From Balamuthia mandrillaris (Eukaryota; Discosea; Longamoebia; Balamuthiidae), in NCBI GenBank assembly GCA_031835245.1, contig JAVKOQ010000014.1, forward strand, positions 147,001 through 211,000: a DNA stretch of 64,000 nt, given 5' to 3'. Shown piece by piece: positions 21,820 through 32,418 of the stretch. Within the stretch, counting starts at the first letter, position 1, and every line of letters begins with the position of its first letter. Made by a program: the position numbers and the translations under genes. The notes under the pieces were generated by a model. The model searched no databases. It saw nothing but the letters and a program-made list of their open reading frames with translations, and was not told the DNA's origin.

Positions 21820-24669
21820 TCAACGCCTCCTGGAGTAATGCTTGTTCTTTTTCTGCTTTTCCTCCTCCTCTTCTTCTGGCTCACTGTCAGCAGCGTGAAT
21901 CTCCCAGTCCTTGCAATAAAAGCCCCACGTTTTGGTCAACTTTGGGTTGATGTCGTTCAAAAAGGGAGAGCCATCATCCGCGTACTCCTCCCTGACCTCG
22001 GGCACAGGCACTCGGCGAGAGAGATCCACGCGAACCATCCAATCGTTGCGGAAAAAGTCCAAAGAGAGATGGAAGCCCGCCTCGCACTCGTGAAACTGGA
22101 TGGGAGGTACCACCAACAACGGAGCTGGCACCTTGGTGGCGGTGAAGATAAAGTCAGGAGGTGTCTCCTCGCAGTTCCAGCAGGCAGCAAAGTTGATGGG
22201 TCGCCAAGAGTCTCTGGCTTTTCCCTCTTGCACAACGTAGATTTTGTCCGAGTCGATGAAGATGAGGTCCTCATCGAGGGTCAGCTGCTTGTCCAAGAAC
22301 ATCACAGGAGCGCTCAACAGCTTCCTTCGCGTGTACTCCGCACATTGCGTGTAGAGCATGAACACATCTTCGCACTTTAGAGAGATAAAGCCCTCGCCGC
22401 TTTCTTCCTCCCAATCAAAACAGTGAAAGGGGCAGCAATGTTCCAACGGGGTTTCAAACTGCTGCGCATGGTCCTCCAGCCACTGCAGCTTTTCGTTCTT
22501 GCCCATTCGCGCGAACAACGTCCCTTTATCTTTGGCTTTTTCTTGCTGTTGCGAGCGGTGCTTGTGGAGGTGGTCCCACACCCATTCCCAGCTCTTCTCT
22601 CGGTGCACAGAAAGGGTCTTGCACAGAGCTCGAAAGGGTGTCTTTTTTCGTTGTTGGGGAGTCACTTTGCAGTTGAAGTAGTCCAACAAGGCCACAATCG
22701 CGCCCGTCTTCAAGTGGCTCTCTTTTCTCTGGCGCTCCTTTTCCATGCTCTCCCCGTCTCCTCCTCCTTCGCCCCAAAGGAACCAATAGTCGAATCCGTT
22801 GGTAACAAAGTCTTGTGCTCCGAATCTCTTGTGAAGGAAAACTGGCAACTCGCATTCGTCCTCTTCTTTTTCGTTCGAAGAGAGGTCTTTGCCCCAATGC
22901 ATGGCGTTGGCTCGTTCATAGCATTGATGGGCGAAGGAGGACAGTTCCTTTTGAAACACGCTTTGTCCAGTCATGTAACATGCTTTGCTGAACAGAGCGG
23001 CTATCTCGGGTTCGCGTTCCATTTTCTTCACTTCAAAGATGAGCTCCGTTCGCAGAAACACTTTCTCATTGTGCAAGAATGGTCGCCCTTCGTGTCGGTA
23101 ATCCTGTCGAAACAGCACGCACGTCATCTCCTCCAACTCCTTGATATCTATAACATTTCTCCCTGCTTCTTTCTGTTCTTCTTCGCCATGGCCTTCGGGC
23201 ATGATGCGAAGAGCAGCAGGTTCGGCAGTGCCTCCCGCCAGGTAGATAAGGAGGGTGTACTTGGAGATATGCTGGCGAGAGGCATCATAGTAAGGTGTAT
23301 CCAAGTGACTCTCGAACTTGGCATCCGTGGGGAGGAAGCGGTTGCATCGAAAGACTGAATTCACACAGACAAACTTGTCCCTCCCACCGTAATTGTTGGT
23401 CGAGTTCTCCAGGTGTGGAAGGATGTGGGCAGAGCGAATGCAGTCGGTAAGAGCTTTGCTGAGATGAGCAGAGTGGAAGATAAGGCGAGTGCCTCCACGA
23501 GTGGAGGAGTTCAGAGGGGCCACATGAAGCGCAGAGTGCATGTCCATGAGGTCCTTGAGGAGTTGGCATGAGTGGTCTTCTCCTGCTCCTCGCAAGCGGA
23601 AGAGGAAGACATCATGCTTGTTGTTGGGTTGTCTCTGTTCCGTTAATTCGAAATGGAGTTGCGGCTCTTCTTCTTTTTCATTAATTGCTCCTCTTTCGTC
23701 ATCTCGGTTATTCTTTGCTGCTTCTTCTTTTTCTTCTTTTTCTTCTTCTTCTTCTTCTTTTTCTTTTTCTTCTTCTTCTTCTTCTTCTTCTTCTTCTTCT
23801 TCGTCTTCTTCTTCTTCCTCCTCCTCCTCCTCTTCACCACCTTCTCCTTCTTCCTCCTTCTCTTCCTCTTGTTCGTGTAGCTGAAGTTCCTTACATTTGT
23901 TGATCTCTTCCATTAGAACTCTGTCACCGGTGCCTTTCCGCTTGAAGTATCTGCGTTCCAACACGCCATCCAAAGAGATGATGTTCTCAAAGTTGTGATA
24001 TGACAGCTCTTCCCCATCCACAAATACAGCAAACAGTCTGCTCTCCTTGCTCGCTTCCTCCTGCCCCTCCTCTCCTCCGCCACCTCCCCCGGTCATTTGG
24101 GCAAAGTACCGCGTCCATTCTTCTCCCAAACTGCCATCCAAGTGTTCCACAAACTTCACCACTTTGTTCCGTTTGGAAGGATGGAAGAGCAGCTGCATGC
24201 CTTGCGCCTCCACCGACAACGTGCTCTCTTCCACCACCTCCACCATCTCCCGAAACAGCTGCACTTCGCTCTGGTCGAGCAGGTTGCGGGAGGCGGCAAA
24301 GAACAGGTCCCTCAACCCCACTCCCACCACGCGTTTCTCCTCCTCACTCAGCTCCTGGAACAGCCTCTTGTCCGCCACCACCTGCCGTAAGAAGGGCAAG
24401 CAACGCAGCCTAGCCCCTTTGTTCTCGGGTTGGTAGCCGTCGGGATGGTCATCAAAGACCAAAGGATGCAGCTGACCACAAAGCAGGAAGCCATGCACAA
24501 CATTGCGAAGGAAGAGCTGGTCTTGGCGCTCCGTTTCGCTGAGCAGGCACGTAACTTTGGTCTCGTCCCAGGAAACGGAGCCATCCTCCGCCACACGGCA
24601 CCACCTGGCCGTGGGTTGTTGTTTGTCCTTCCCTCCGTAGAAGCAGGTTCGTGCCCGTTTCGCCTGCAT
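21820..24669 (-). CDS. Large 2-oxoglutarate/Fe(II)-dependent oxygenase (prolyl-4-hydroxylase-like core)
   Basis: One uninterrupted reading frame of about 949 residues starting MQAKRARTCFYGG at 24669. The oxygenase core lies near residues 455-600: FRCNRFLPTDAKFESHLDTP gives the H-x-D iron ligands, and YRHEGRPFLHNEKVFLRTEL gives the distal His and the 2-oxoglutarate-binding Arg. YTLLIYLAGG is a core strand. Just before it is a long Glu-rich stretch (about residues 280-320) encoded by CTC/CTT repeats. The N-terminal 280 residues and C-terminal 350 residues (for example WKHLHK-like helices, CPFHCFDWEEE, WGFYCKDWEIHAA) match nothing I can name. The open frame extends upstream to 24918, but the chosen Met is the first after a likely 5' UTR. 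It may hydroxylate a protein; substrate unknown. Confidence 0.82.
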   Translation of the reverse strand: MQAKRARTCFYGGKDKQQPTARWCRVAEDGSVSWDETKVTCLLSETERQDQLFLRNVVHGFLLCGQLHPLVFDDHPDGYQPENKGARLRCLPFLRQVVADKRLFQELSEEEKRVVGVGLRDLFFAASRNLLDQSEVQLFREMVEVVEESTLSVEAQGMQLLFHPSKRNKVVKFVEHLDGSLGEEWTRYFAQMTGGGGGGEEGQEEASKESRLFAVFVDGEELSYHNFENIISLDGVLERRYFKRKGTGDRVLMEEINKCKELQLHEQEEEKEEEGEGGEEEEEEEEEEDEEEEEEEEEEEEKEKEEEEEEKEEKEEAAKNNRDDERGAINEKEEEPQLHFELTEQRQPNNKHDVFLFRLRGAGEDHSCQLLKDLMDMHSALHVAPLNSSTRGGTRLIFHSAHLSKALTDCIRSAHILPHLENSTNNYGGRDKFVCVNSVFRCNRFLPTDAKFESHLDTPYYDASRQHISKYTLLIYLAGGTAEPAALRIMPEGHGEEEQKEAGRNVIDIKELEEMTCVLFRQDYRHEGRPFLHNEKVFLRTELIFEVKKMEREPEIAALFSKACYMTGQSVFQKELSSFAHQCYERANAMHWGKDLSSNEKEEDECELPVFLHKRFGAQDFVTNGFDYWFLWGEGGGDGESMEKERQRKESHLKTGAIVALLDYFNCKVTPQQRKKTPFRALCKTLSVHREKSWEWVWDHLHKHRSQQQEKAKDKGTLFARMGKNEKLQWLEDHAQQFETPLEHCCPFHCFDWEEESGEGFISLKCEDVFMLYTQCAEYTRRKLLSAPVMFLDKQLTLDEDLIFIDSDKIYVVQEGKARDSWRPINFAACWNCEETPPDFIFTATKVPAPLLVVPPIQFHECEAGFHLSLDFFRNDWMVRVDLSRRVPVPEVREEYADDGSPFLNDINPKLTKTWGFYCKDWEIHAADSEPEEEEEEKQKKNKHYSRRR
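23720..23845. repeat. Coding (CTT)n/(CTC)n tract for a poly-Glu segment of the oxygenase
   Basis: Runs of ttctt/cttctt followed by cctcctcctc encode an acidic Glu tract on the minus strand. The frame stays open through it. Confidence 0.9.
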
Positions 24670-25291
24670 TGCCTGGCCTCCACCGTCCCTTCCGCTCTGC
24701 CTCCGTCTCGTCCAAAAATTTATCAAATAAAACACTTCGAAGAAAAATTTGACGCCTAAAATATATTTTTTTCTGTCGACCCTTTTTGTGCAGCAGAAAC
24801 CAATACGACAGGAACAGCAATGTTCCAACATTGGCCAATGCACCCCCACCGCCCCCCACAGAACGCACCTCCTCCAGGAGCAGCAGCACCTGGAGGGGTG
24901 CAGCAGCCCACGCTCCACAAGAGCATCCTGCCGCTGCCGCTTCTGGTGGGCGGGGCGATAGCCGCAACCAGGCCTTCCTCACCGCCATATCCTGCGTTGT
25001 TGAAAGAACGGCAAGGTCGCAGGAACAGATGCACGACGCCCGCATTCAAGTGATAGACTTGGAGCTACAAGGAGACAATAAAGACTGCATGTGTGATAGT
25101 CGGATGCAGCAGGGACGATCGTCCAACCTAAATTTGAAATCAACAGACAATCTCAAAATAATCAAAAAACAAAAAAAAAAAAATACAAAGAAAATATTCT
25201 TGTAACTGTTGCTTTCAACAACACTTTACAAAACCTGAATATTCCTTCAAAGCCAAGATATCCGCCAAATCCTTTGAATCTCTTTCCTTCT
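24670..25291. other. Region between oxygenase start and MutS stop; weak plus-strand coding candidate
   Basis: GC-richer than other spacers. A plus-strand ATG at 24820 opens MFQHWPMHPHRPPQ... (77 codons, Pro/Ala/Gly-rich). A second frame from about 24960 to 25085 reads FLTAISCVVERTARSQEQ and looks like a helical coding exon. A short intron could connect the two frames, but no single splice pair is convincing. It may be a small proline-rich gene or an unannotated 5' exon. Confidence 0.35.
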
Positions 25292-28200
25292 TTATGACTT
25301 ATCGACGTGTTTGAGAACTTTCCTCGCTCGATTGCACACAGAAGGCGGCAACCCTGTTGTAGGTACAAAATAATAATATTTAAGACAAAAGAGAGAAATA
25401 AGCATTGAGCAAGCAATAAACAACCAACTGAAAACATAACAAGCAATGACGAAAAAGAAAGGCAGGATAAAGAACGAGAAGTTATTAGGGACATACCTGC
25501 CAATTCCGCGACTTGAATGCCATAAGACTTGGGGGCTACACCAGGCACTACCTTATGCAGAAACAGCACACCTCCACGCTTTCAAATCAGAAAATCAAAG
25601 GAAACATATTTTGAGTATTGTGCCGTATTAGGAAAAGGGATTGCGGAGAGAGTGAGAGCAAGAGAGCAAGAGAGCGAGAGAAAGAGAGAGAGAGAGAGAG
25701 AGATGAAACCTGTTCACTGGCAGCCAGGGTGCGACAGGATAACCGCTGTAATGTGTTCTTCAATTCAGCTAATTCAAGGTAATGTGTGGCAAACAGTGTG
25801 CGACAGTCGAGCTCATTGTGAATGTGTTCAATGACAGCCCATGCTATACTCAGACCATCCAGTGTTGATGTTCCTTAAGAAGAACAATAGATAAGAAAAA
25901 CAAAAACAAAAACAAGCAAACAAACAAAACAAACAAAAAAAAGGGTGATTTCTTTACCTCTTCCAATTTCATCCATGATTACCAATGAACGAGGAGTGGC
26001 ATGCTTTAAAATCAATGATGTCTCGATCATCTCGTTCATGAAAGTGCTTCTGTCCCTTGCCAAATCATCCGAAGCTCCTACCTGCGGCAACAGCATAAGG
26101 AAAAATAGAAGGAAAAAAACAAAAGAAAAAATAAGCAAGAACTTACTCGGCTGAATACACTATCCACAATGCCGATTTGAGCACTTTGGGCAGGCACAAA
26201 AGAACCCATCTGTGCCATTATGGTTATAAGAGCGTTTTGTCGCAGAAATGTACTCTTGCCTCCCATATTAGGCCTTTGTGTATAATTACATTCGTTACTC
26301 TAGCGCTCATCAGGAAACAAAATGCAATGGTACAAACCCAGTGAGTAACCAAAGATTACTGTTGGAATTCAAATCGCAATCATTGGGAGTAAAAGAGGAG
26401 GCTTGTTCTTGTCTTTGAGCAGCTTCCACGATTGGATGACGTCCTCCAACAATCTTTAATGTTGGCCTTTTAACAGAATGGTGAACAAGCTAAGAGGAAA
26501 AAGACAGATTGGAAAAGGCACATACTCTTCAGATAGTGAAGGTCGAACATAGTTGTACTCGTTTGCAAGGGCAGCAAGAGAGGAAGAAACATCAAGTTGT
26601 GCCAATGCTGCCGATGTCGTCCTTATTGTATCTGCTGTTGTTAATGTCTTCAATCAAAGTAAGTTTAAACCAGGCTTCAAACGTTTTAAGAATTCAAATA
26701 AGGTCACCTGAAGGCACAACTCTTCAAAAAGCCTCATCTCCAATTGAAGGGCATCGTTAGCAGCTGTTTTGACGCGACTCTCCAACTCCGTGAGTTCCTT
26801 TTCAATCGAGGAAATTGGCAGTTGGTGGAAGAAAAAAAAGAATAGAAAGAGAAAACAGAAAACAGAAAAGAGAAGCGACAAAGGAGAACGGGTAACTGAA
26901 GTAATGACGTACATCAGTTTTATAGCGAGAAACGTTGGCTGCAGTCAATGTCTGGCAATGAGCGAAATGAGTCTTAGACTTTTCCAGCTTTGATGCTTCG
27001 GCAATGGGAACCTCTACAAAATGCCCAATAATGTTGTTGCTCTTAACTTTTAGCTTTGGAATGCCTATTCTCATATCAGAAAAAAAAGTTCAGAAGTAAA
27101 GTAAGAGAAAAATGTTATGGTTAAATCAGAAAAAATGAACCTAGGTCGATCCGGTATTGTTGTTGCAGAGATTTAAGGGTATGCGTTCCTGAATCGCGTA
27201 GCTTTCTTATCTCATCCAACTCAGCAGAAAAGCTGTATCAGGGAGAGAAACAGAGACAGAGACAGCGGGAGAGCAGAACTTTATGAGGGCATGCAACCAA
27301 AAATAGCAATAGAAAATAGAAAAACTGCAACGTAAAAGGAAACGAGGCAGTAGAAACAGATGTAATGGGAAATAAAAAAAACAGACAAAACAGAAAAAAA
27401 AGAAAAGGAAGAAAAAAAAAAAAAAAAAAAAAAAAACGAGAATCGAAGGCGTACCCTGGAGCAATAAACTCTCCATTGGAGAACACACTTGGAATGTCAG
27501 CTACTAACGCTTTGCTCAACAGAGCAACAAGGTTCTCATGAGAAGACGGACAGAGAGCTCTCTCCGCATGTTTACTCTGAAGATGGTGAGGCAAATCTGC
27601 GCCATATGGCTTTGAACAAAGCAGCTGTCTAATGACGCGAGCTTGTTGAAGGGTGGAGGCGATGGCAGCAAGGTCGCGAGGGCTGCCTTTAGCGAGAGAT
27701 ATTCGTTGTAGACAACGCTCCATGTCGTAACATTCTTTTAACAGTTCTTGCAGCTGTTGATGGTGATAAGAAACTAGGGATGAGAGAGGAGGTAGGAAGG
27801 AAACCTTTTTGATGAGTTTAGGTCGAAGAACGAAAAAGTCGACAGTGTCAAGCCGTTCGTTAATCTCCTGGATGTCTAGCAACGGGCTGTCTACAGGAAG
27901 GTTAGCATTATATGAGAGAGAGAGAGAGTAAGATGTACTTAATTGAGAAGCCAAAAGGCGTGCACCGCTTGGCGTGACAGTTTTGTCCATGATAGCGAGC
28001 AAACTACCTTTCCGTTCTCCCTCTACATATAAAGCGTTAAAAGACGTGAAAGATAAACATTTCGAGTTGATTTGATTACCCAAAAGTGAGCGAGTGAGTT
28101 CCAATGAGCGACGAGTGTGAGGATCAATGGCCATCGTACTTGCAGAGCTAAAATGAGACGGCAAGGACATATTTTGAGGCAGCCTGCCCTTCTGTGTTTC

Positions 28201-29734
28201 CTGGACGTAGTACAACAACGCACCAGCAGCATTAACTTCCAGCTGTTTAACAGAAAGGAGTGTTAATCGAGAGAACAAAAAAAAAAAAACCGAACTAAAC
28301 ACAAAACAAATGAAATCATTAGCATACATCAGAAAAGGCTGAAAGAATCTGTTTTGCTTGTGTATGTTTATCGCTGTAGGCTTTCTTGAAGAGATCTTTA
28401 GATGTCTTCTCAGAAAACGCAGATGAGGGCAATGGTGTGGTATGATACAGCTTGAACATGTTCTTCAGTTTATCTCCGTTTTTAGTATCGTGGAACAAGT
28501 TTTCTTCGACCAACAATTCTCCAGGTAATAACCTTGCAAGATCCATTTCGAGCACAGACTCTGTGAGTTGCCAAAGTGTTTTTTTTTCCGTTAGCACACA
28601 CAAGGAATAGTAGAAGTAATAATACCTACCATAGGTTGTGGATACAGTAAAATCGCCTGTGGAAAGATCCAACCAAGCGAGAGCAAGAGTGTCATTGTCT
28701 GGATTTCTGGCTATCGAAACAAGGTAGTTGTGTTGTCTTGGTTGAAGGAATCTATCTTCCACTAAGGTACCGGGCGTCACTCTAAACTCCAAACAACAAG
28801 TAACAACGAGCAAAACAAATTAAGAAATCGAGAAAGAATAAAAATGAGAAATCGAGAGCAGGCATATTGCGTACAGGCGAGTTACTTCACGCTTCACAAC
28901 AGACTTGCGTTTCTTTGCAGAGGCCACGTCTTCGGTTTGATCACACACAGCCACCTATTTTGTGGTGTTAACCATGAGCATTGAATCCAACCTATCATTT
29001 ATAGCAGATATTCTGTGCAAACCATGACTCCTTTCTTGATGAACTTCTCCAAATACGTGTCTAGCGCGTGGTAAGGAATGCCACACATTGGAATGCCAGA
29101 GGTCTTATCTCTCTTTGTCAGCTTTTTTAACAAATGGAGAGTGTTCGCAGTATCAAAGAAGTGTAAACGACAAAAGAGAAGAGTAGAGAAGGAATGAGTG
29201 AAAGAAAGCAAGGTGGAAAAGAGAACGAAACAAGAGGAAACGAGAGAAATGAAAAGCGTGAAGTACAGTGATATCCAACAAGGCGGAGGCTTTGACGGCA
29301 TCCTCGTAGAACATCTCGTAAAAGTCGCCAATGCGAAACAACAAAAGGAAGCCCGGGTTCTCTTGTTTCACTTTGAAGTACTGTGCCATGGCAGGAGTGA
29401 CCCGTTTCTTCGTTGCTGAGCTGCTTCTTTGTTTTCCTCCTTTCACTCCCACCTCCCCTTCCTCCTCGCCTTCTTCTTCTCTATCTTCTCCTTCTCCTTC
29501 TTCTTCTTCTTCTTCATACTTCACTTTCTTTGCGTCACGAAAAAGGGCAGTGGAGTGAAGATGATGCCGTTGAGGTAGGGCCGAGCCGAGCGTGAAGCGC
29601 CCAGCACTCACAGCAGCGCTCCTGCGAGTGCTCCCCCAACCACGAGGCAACAACGCCACACCCGACCTCCTTGGGGCACACGGGGCCGCCACGAACCACC
29701 ACCCTTGGGGCCACGCTCTGCGCGGAGTGAGCAT
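25292..29734 (-). CDS. MSH1: MutS homologue of the bacterial/mitochondrial (MSH1-like) type
   Basis: DNA mismatch recognition ATPase, here with an N-terminal Arg/Ala/Trp-rich leader ([13 protein letters not shown]) typical of mitochondrial targeting. About fifteen short exons can be traced. Domain I carries the mismatch-reading Phe-x-Glu ([14 protein letters not shown]). The connector has [17 protein letters not shown]. Lever/clamp segments include [13 protein letters not shown]. The ATPase has Walker A split by an intron ([13 protein letters not shown]), [17 protein letters not shown], Walker [18 protein letters not shown] and the ATHYLEL histidine. The C-terminus ends VLKHVDKS. The start at 29734 is the first ATG of the leader. 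It lies only 50 bp downstream of the RapZ-domain gene on the same strand. The N-terminal acidic block after the leader is unusual but in frame. Confidence 0.92.
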
Positions 29735-29784
29735 CGTTTTCACTACTTTCTTTTTGTTTTTTTTTTTTTTTTGTTTGTTTGCTG

Positions 29785-30690
29785 CTACGCGATTTCGAAA
29801 AAAAGGACCAATGGCATGATGGCTTTTTGAAAAAATTCCAGGAAAAAATGTCTACAAAAACTATCTTTTTTTTTTTTATTCGTCACCGCGGAACAGAGAG
29901 CAGCGATGCTTGCGGAGGCGTTCTTTTTTGCGGTTCTGCTTTCCGTTTCTTCTTCCCCCGTTTTTGTTGTTGTTGTGGCCATCAGAGAATTGTTTGCTTG
30001 CCTCTTTGCCGATGTCCCGATGCACTGCCGTTGGTGACCTTGTTCTGGTTGGCATGCTTCATGCTTTAGACGAGCAGCGATGGCACAGAAAGCCTCATGA
30101 AAACGAGGTTCTTTGGAGAGCCTTTCCACGAAGGCCACGGAGCGATGCCTTCCTCTTTGACAACCGAATCCAAACGCCATAATGAGGTGCCTATCCTCCT
30201 CCTCCTCTCCATCATCATCTCCTTCTTCTTCATCCTCTTCGCCTTCTTCACGATCTTCTTCTTCATCATCATATTTCACTTCTCCTCCTTCTCCTCCTCC
30301 TCCTTCTTCTTCTTCTTCTTCTTCTTCTTCTTCTTTTGCGTTTGTTGTAGCGTCTTCGTCTGCTTCTTGGTTGTGCAGCATCATGAAGCGTTCAATGTGT
30401 TGGCAAATGGTATGTACATGTTCTTCATACAAGTTTTGGGTCTTCTTGAACGCAAACACTTCTTTCTGCAAATCTTTGTCCAAACCAGTCAGCCTGTAAC
30501 GCATGAGAATCAGAAAGCTCAACCCTTTTTTTTTTTAAAAAAAAAAGACGTACTACCGCTTAAGCATGGAAGACGGAGGATTTTCCAAGCCCCTCAAGTT
30601 AAACCTTTGCACAACGCGCGGAGGCGGCGCTCCCCATCGGAACCCAAAAGAGATGCACCGCACCTCCAAAACTCCTCCCGCTTCTTCCAT
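29785..30690 (-). CDS. RapZ C-terminal-domain protein
   Basis: Two exons (30690-30557 and 30493-29785) give about 280 residues. Exon 1 has [19 protein letters not shown] and [15 protein letters not shown]; exon 2 has [13 protein letters not shown] and [20 protein letters not shown]. These match the RapZ C-terminal domain (SFG+K/RxG, N-P-x, TG-D, GC-GG/RGRHRSV). The P-loop ATPase half present in bacterial RapZ is absent, and an acidic Glu/Asp insert of about 60 residues separates the two conserved blocks. The C-terminal tail (from about residue 190) is Lys/Ala-rich and may be disordered. In bacteria RapZ is an RNA-binding regulator; the role of stand-alone eukaryotic copies is not established to my knowledge. 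The start ATG is supported by conserved sequence right after it. Confidence 0.85.
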
Positions 30691-30862
30691 TTTTTCTGCG
30701 GACGGTTTTCTTCCGTTTTCATTTCTGACATACGTCAGACAAATCTATCTGAAGTGCTGCTGACGTCGTTTTTTCACTATATTAGGAAATATATGACGTA
30801 AATAACGATTTGGAATCAAAGAGCAGGAAAAAGGGTGCAAAAGATTACACTACACGAAGCAG
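30691..30862. promoter_or_regulatory. Compact divergent promoter with three CRE-like half/near sites
   Basis: Only about 170 bp separate the RapZ-domain start (-) from the GLLPxP-protein start (+). Within it are TACGTCAG (30731-30738), TGACGTCG (30761-30768) and TGACGTAA (30794-30801), all variants of the bZIP/CRE word. Confidence 0.55.
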
Positions 30863-32266
30863 ATGGCAGACAACACGGCAGCGCGGTCAGCAAAGGAGAA
30901 AGAGAAGGAGGCAACGACACGGGCTTTGGAGATGGCAGAAAATGTTGCTGGGGACAGCACCACAGCGACTGCCGAAGGAACGCTGATAGATCAAGAACCA
31001 GCACAAGAGGTGGAAGATCAGCAAAGCAACGAATTGGACGCCCAAAGCCGGAAGAGGAGAAGCACTGAGGTTGAAGAGGCCGTAACGACGGATGCCTCAT
31101 TGAAGAAACGAAAAGAAAAGGACTCGGGTGAGGTGCGAAACAACGTTGACGAACAAAGCGGCAGTACGCAAAGCGAAGACAAGGATGACACAGCCAAAAA
31201 AATGAAAGAGCAAAATGAAAACGGTTTGGAAGGTGAACACAAAACCACACATTCTTCTTCTTCTTCTACTTTTTCCTCCTCCTCCTCCTCCTCCACTACC
31301 ACAAAGCGAGGTGAAGCCCAAAAAGCAGATGGGTTGCTCCCGCTTCCAAAGCTAGCAAAGACCCAAGGCGGCCTTTTGCCCTTGCCTTTTGCTCTTCCCT
31401 CCACTTCCTCCGCTTTCTCTTCTCCTCTGGGCCAACGCCATTCTCACATGCCTGTTGTTGGTCCTTTTCCTCCTTCCTCCGCCTCTTCCTCCTTTGCTGG
31501 TCTTTTACCAACCCCATCAACTCTTTCTTCAAAAACCACTTCGCCGTCTCCCAGTTTATTGCCCTCTCCACCATTCATTGTTGCAACAGCAAAGAACAAC
31601 AGTGGTATTAATGGTATTATCAGTCCTTCTCCCTCACTTCTTCCTCTTCCTTCTTCACAAGTGAAACAAAAACAATCAGCATCACCGCCAAGGAACGGGG
31701 GTCTCCTTCCAGCACCTCCTCTTCCACTTGCTTCTCCATCTCCATCTATCACGCTCCCTCCGAAGCAACCTCTATTGGGTTCTTCTCCCTCTTTTTCATC
31801 ACCTGTTCCTTCTTCCTTTGGAACTGGTTCCTCCTCTCTTCTCATGACCTCAACACCAACGACGCCCACAACTGCCACAATGAAAACACCTGTTTCGCCT
31901 TTTGCTTATCCTTCACCGTTGTCCTATAACAGTAATACTACGATATCACCTTTACAGTCTTCCTTATCGACATCTACAATGCAACCATTCGCTTCTCCTC
32001 TAGCCGTTGCTGCTTCAACCTCCGTTGCTGCCTCCTCTCCCTCTTCTTCCTCATCATATTTTAGTTCTGTCTATCCTCCCTATCCTTATCAGTATTATCA
32101 GAATTATTATCAGCAGCAACCACCGCAGCAAAGCTACAATCCATACATGGCTTATAATAGCTCCTCGCCGCAACCGCAAACACCAACGCAACCACAACTA
32201 TCCGCCATGTATCCATCTGCATCAACTGCCGCTATGACCATATCACAACTTTATTATCCTCACTGA
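30863..32266 (+). CDS. Disordered low-complexity protein with repeated GLLPxP motifs
   Basis: A single-exon frame of 467 residues. Residues 1-130 are charged and Lys/Glu/Asp-rich with a basic patch (SRKRRS), likely a nuclear signal. From about residue 150 the protein is Ser/Pro/Thr-rich and repeats a short word: GLLPLPK, GLLPLPF, GLLPTPS, SLLPSPP, SLLPLPS and GLLPAPP. The C-terminal 70 residues are Tyr/Gln/Pro-rich (YPPYPYQYYQNYYQQQ), like RNA-granule or transcription-factor prion-like tails. No folded domain is evident. The frame is long and its codon use is not a simple repeat, so it is probably a real gene. Function unknown; a scaffold presenting LLPxP ligand motifs is one possibility. Confidence 0.75.
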   Translation: MADNTAARSAKEKEKEATTRALEMAENVAGDSTTATAEGTLIDQEPAQEVEDQQSNELDAQSRKRRSTEVEEAVTTDASLKKRKEKDSGEVRNNVDEQSGSTQSEDKDDTAKKMKEQNENGLEGEHKTTHSSSSSTFSSSSSSSTTTKRGEAQKADGLLPLPKLAKTQGGLLPLPFALPSTSSAFSSPLGQRHSHMPVVGPFPPSSASSSFAGLLPTPSTLSSKTTSPSPSLLPSPPFIVATAKNNSGINGIISPSPSLLPLPSSQVKQKQSASPPRNGGLLPAPPLPLASPSPSITLPPKQPLLGSSPSFSSPVPSSFGTGSSSLLMTSTPTTPTTATMKTPVSPFAYPSPLSYNSNTTISPLQSSLSTSTMQPFASPLAVAASTSVAASSPSSSSSYFSSVYPPYPYQYYQNYYQQQPPQQSYNPYMAYNSSSPQPQTPTQPQLSAMYPSASTAAMTISQLYYPH

Positions 32267-32418
32267 TCAACTCTTTGGAAGTTGAGGTACTGCTGTATGT
32301 AAGTCACTTTCTTTTTAATACAAACGTTTTGTCGATTCTCTTTCTTTCTCCTATCTTCTTTGCTTCTTTGGTTACATGTTTCCTCCTTACCACCCTTTTG
32401 TTTCTTACGTTAGGCTTC

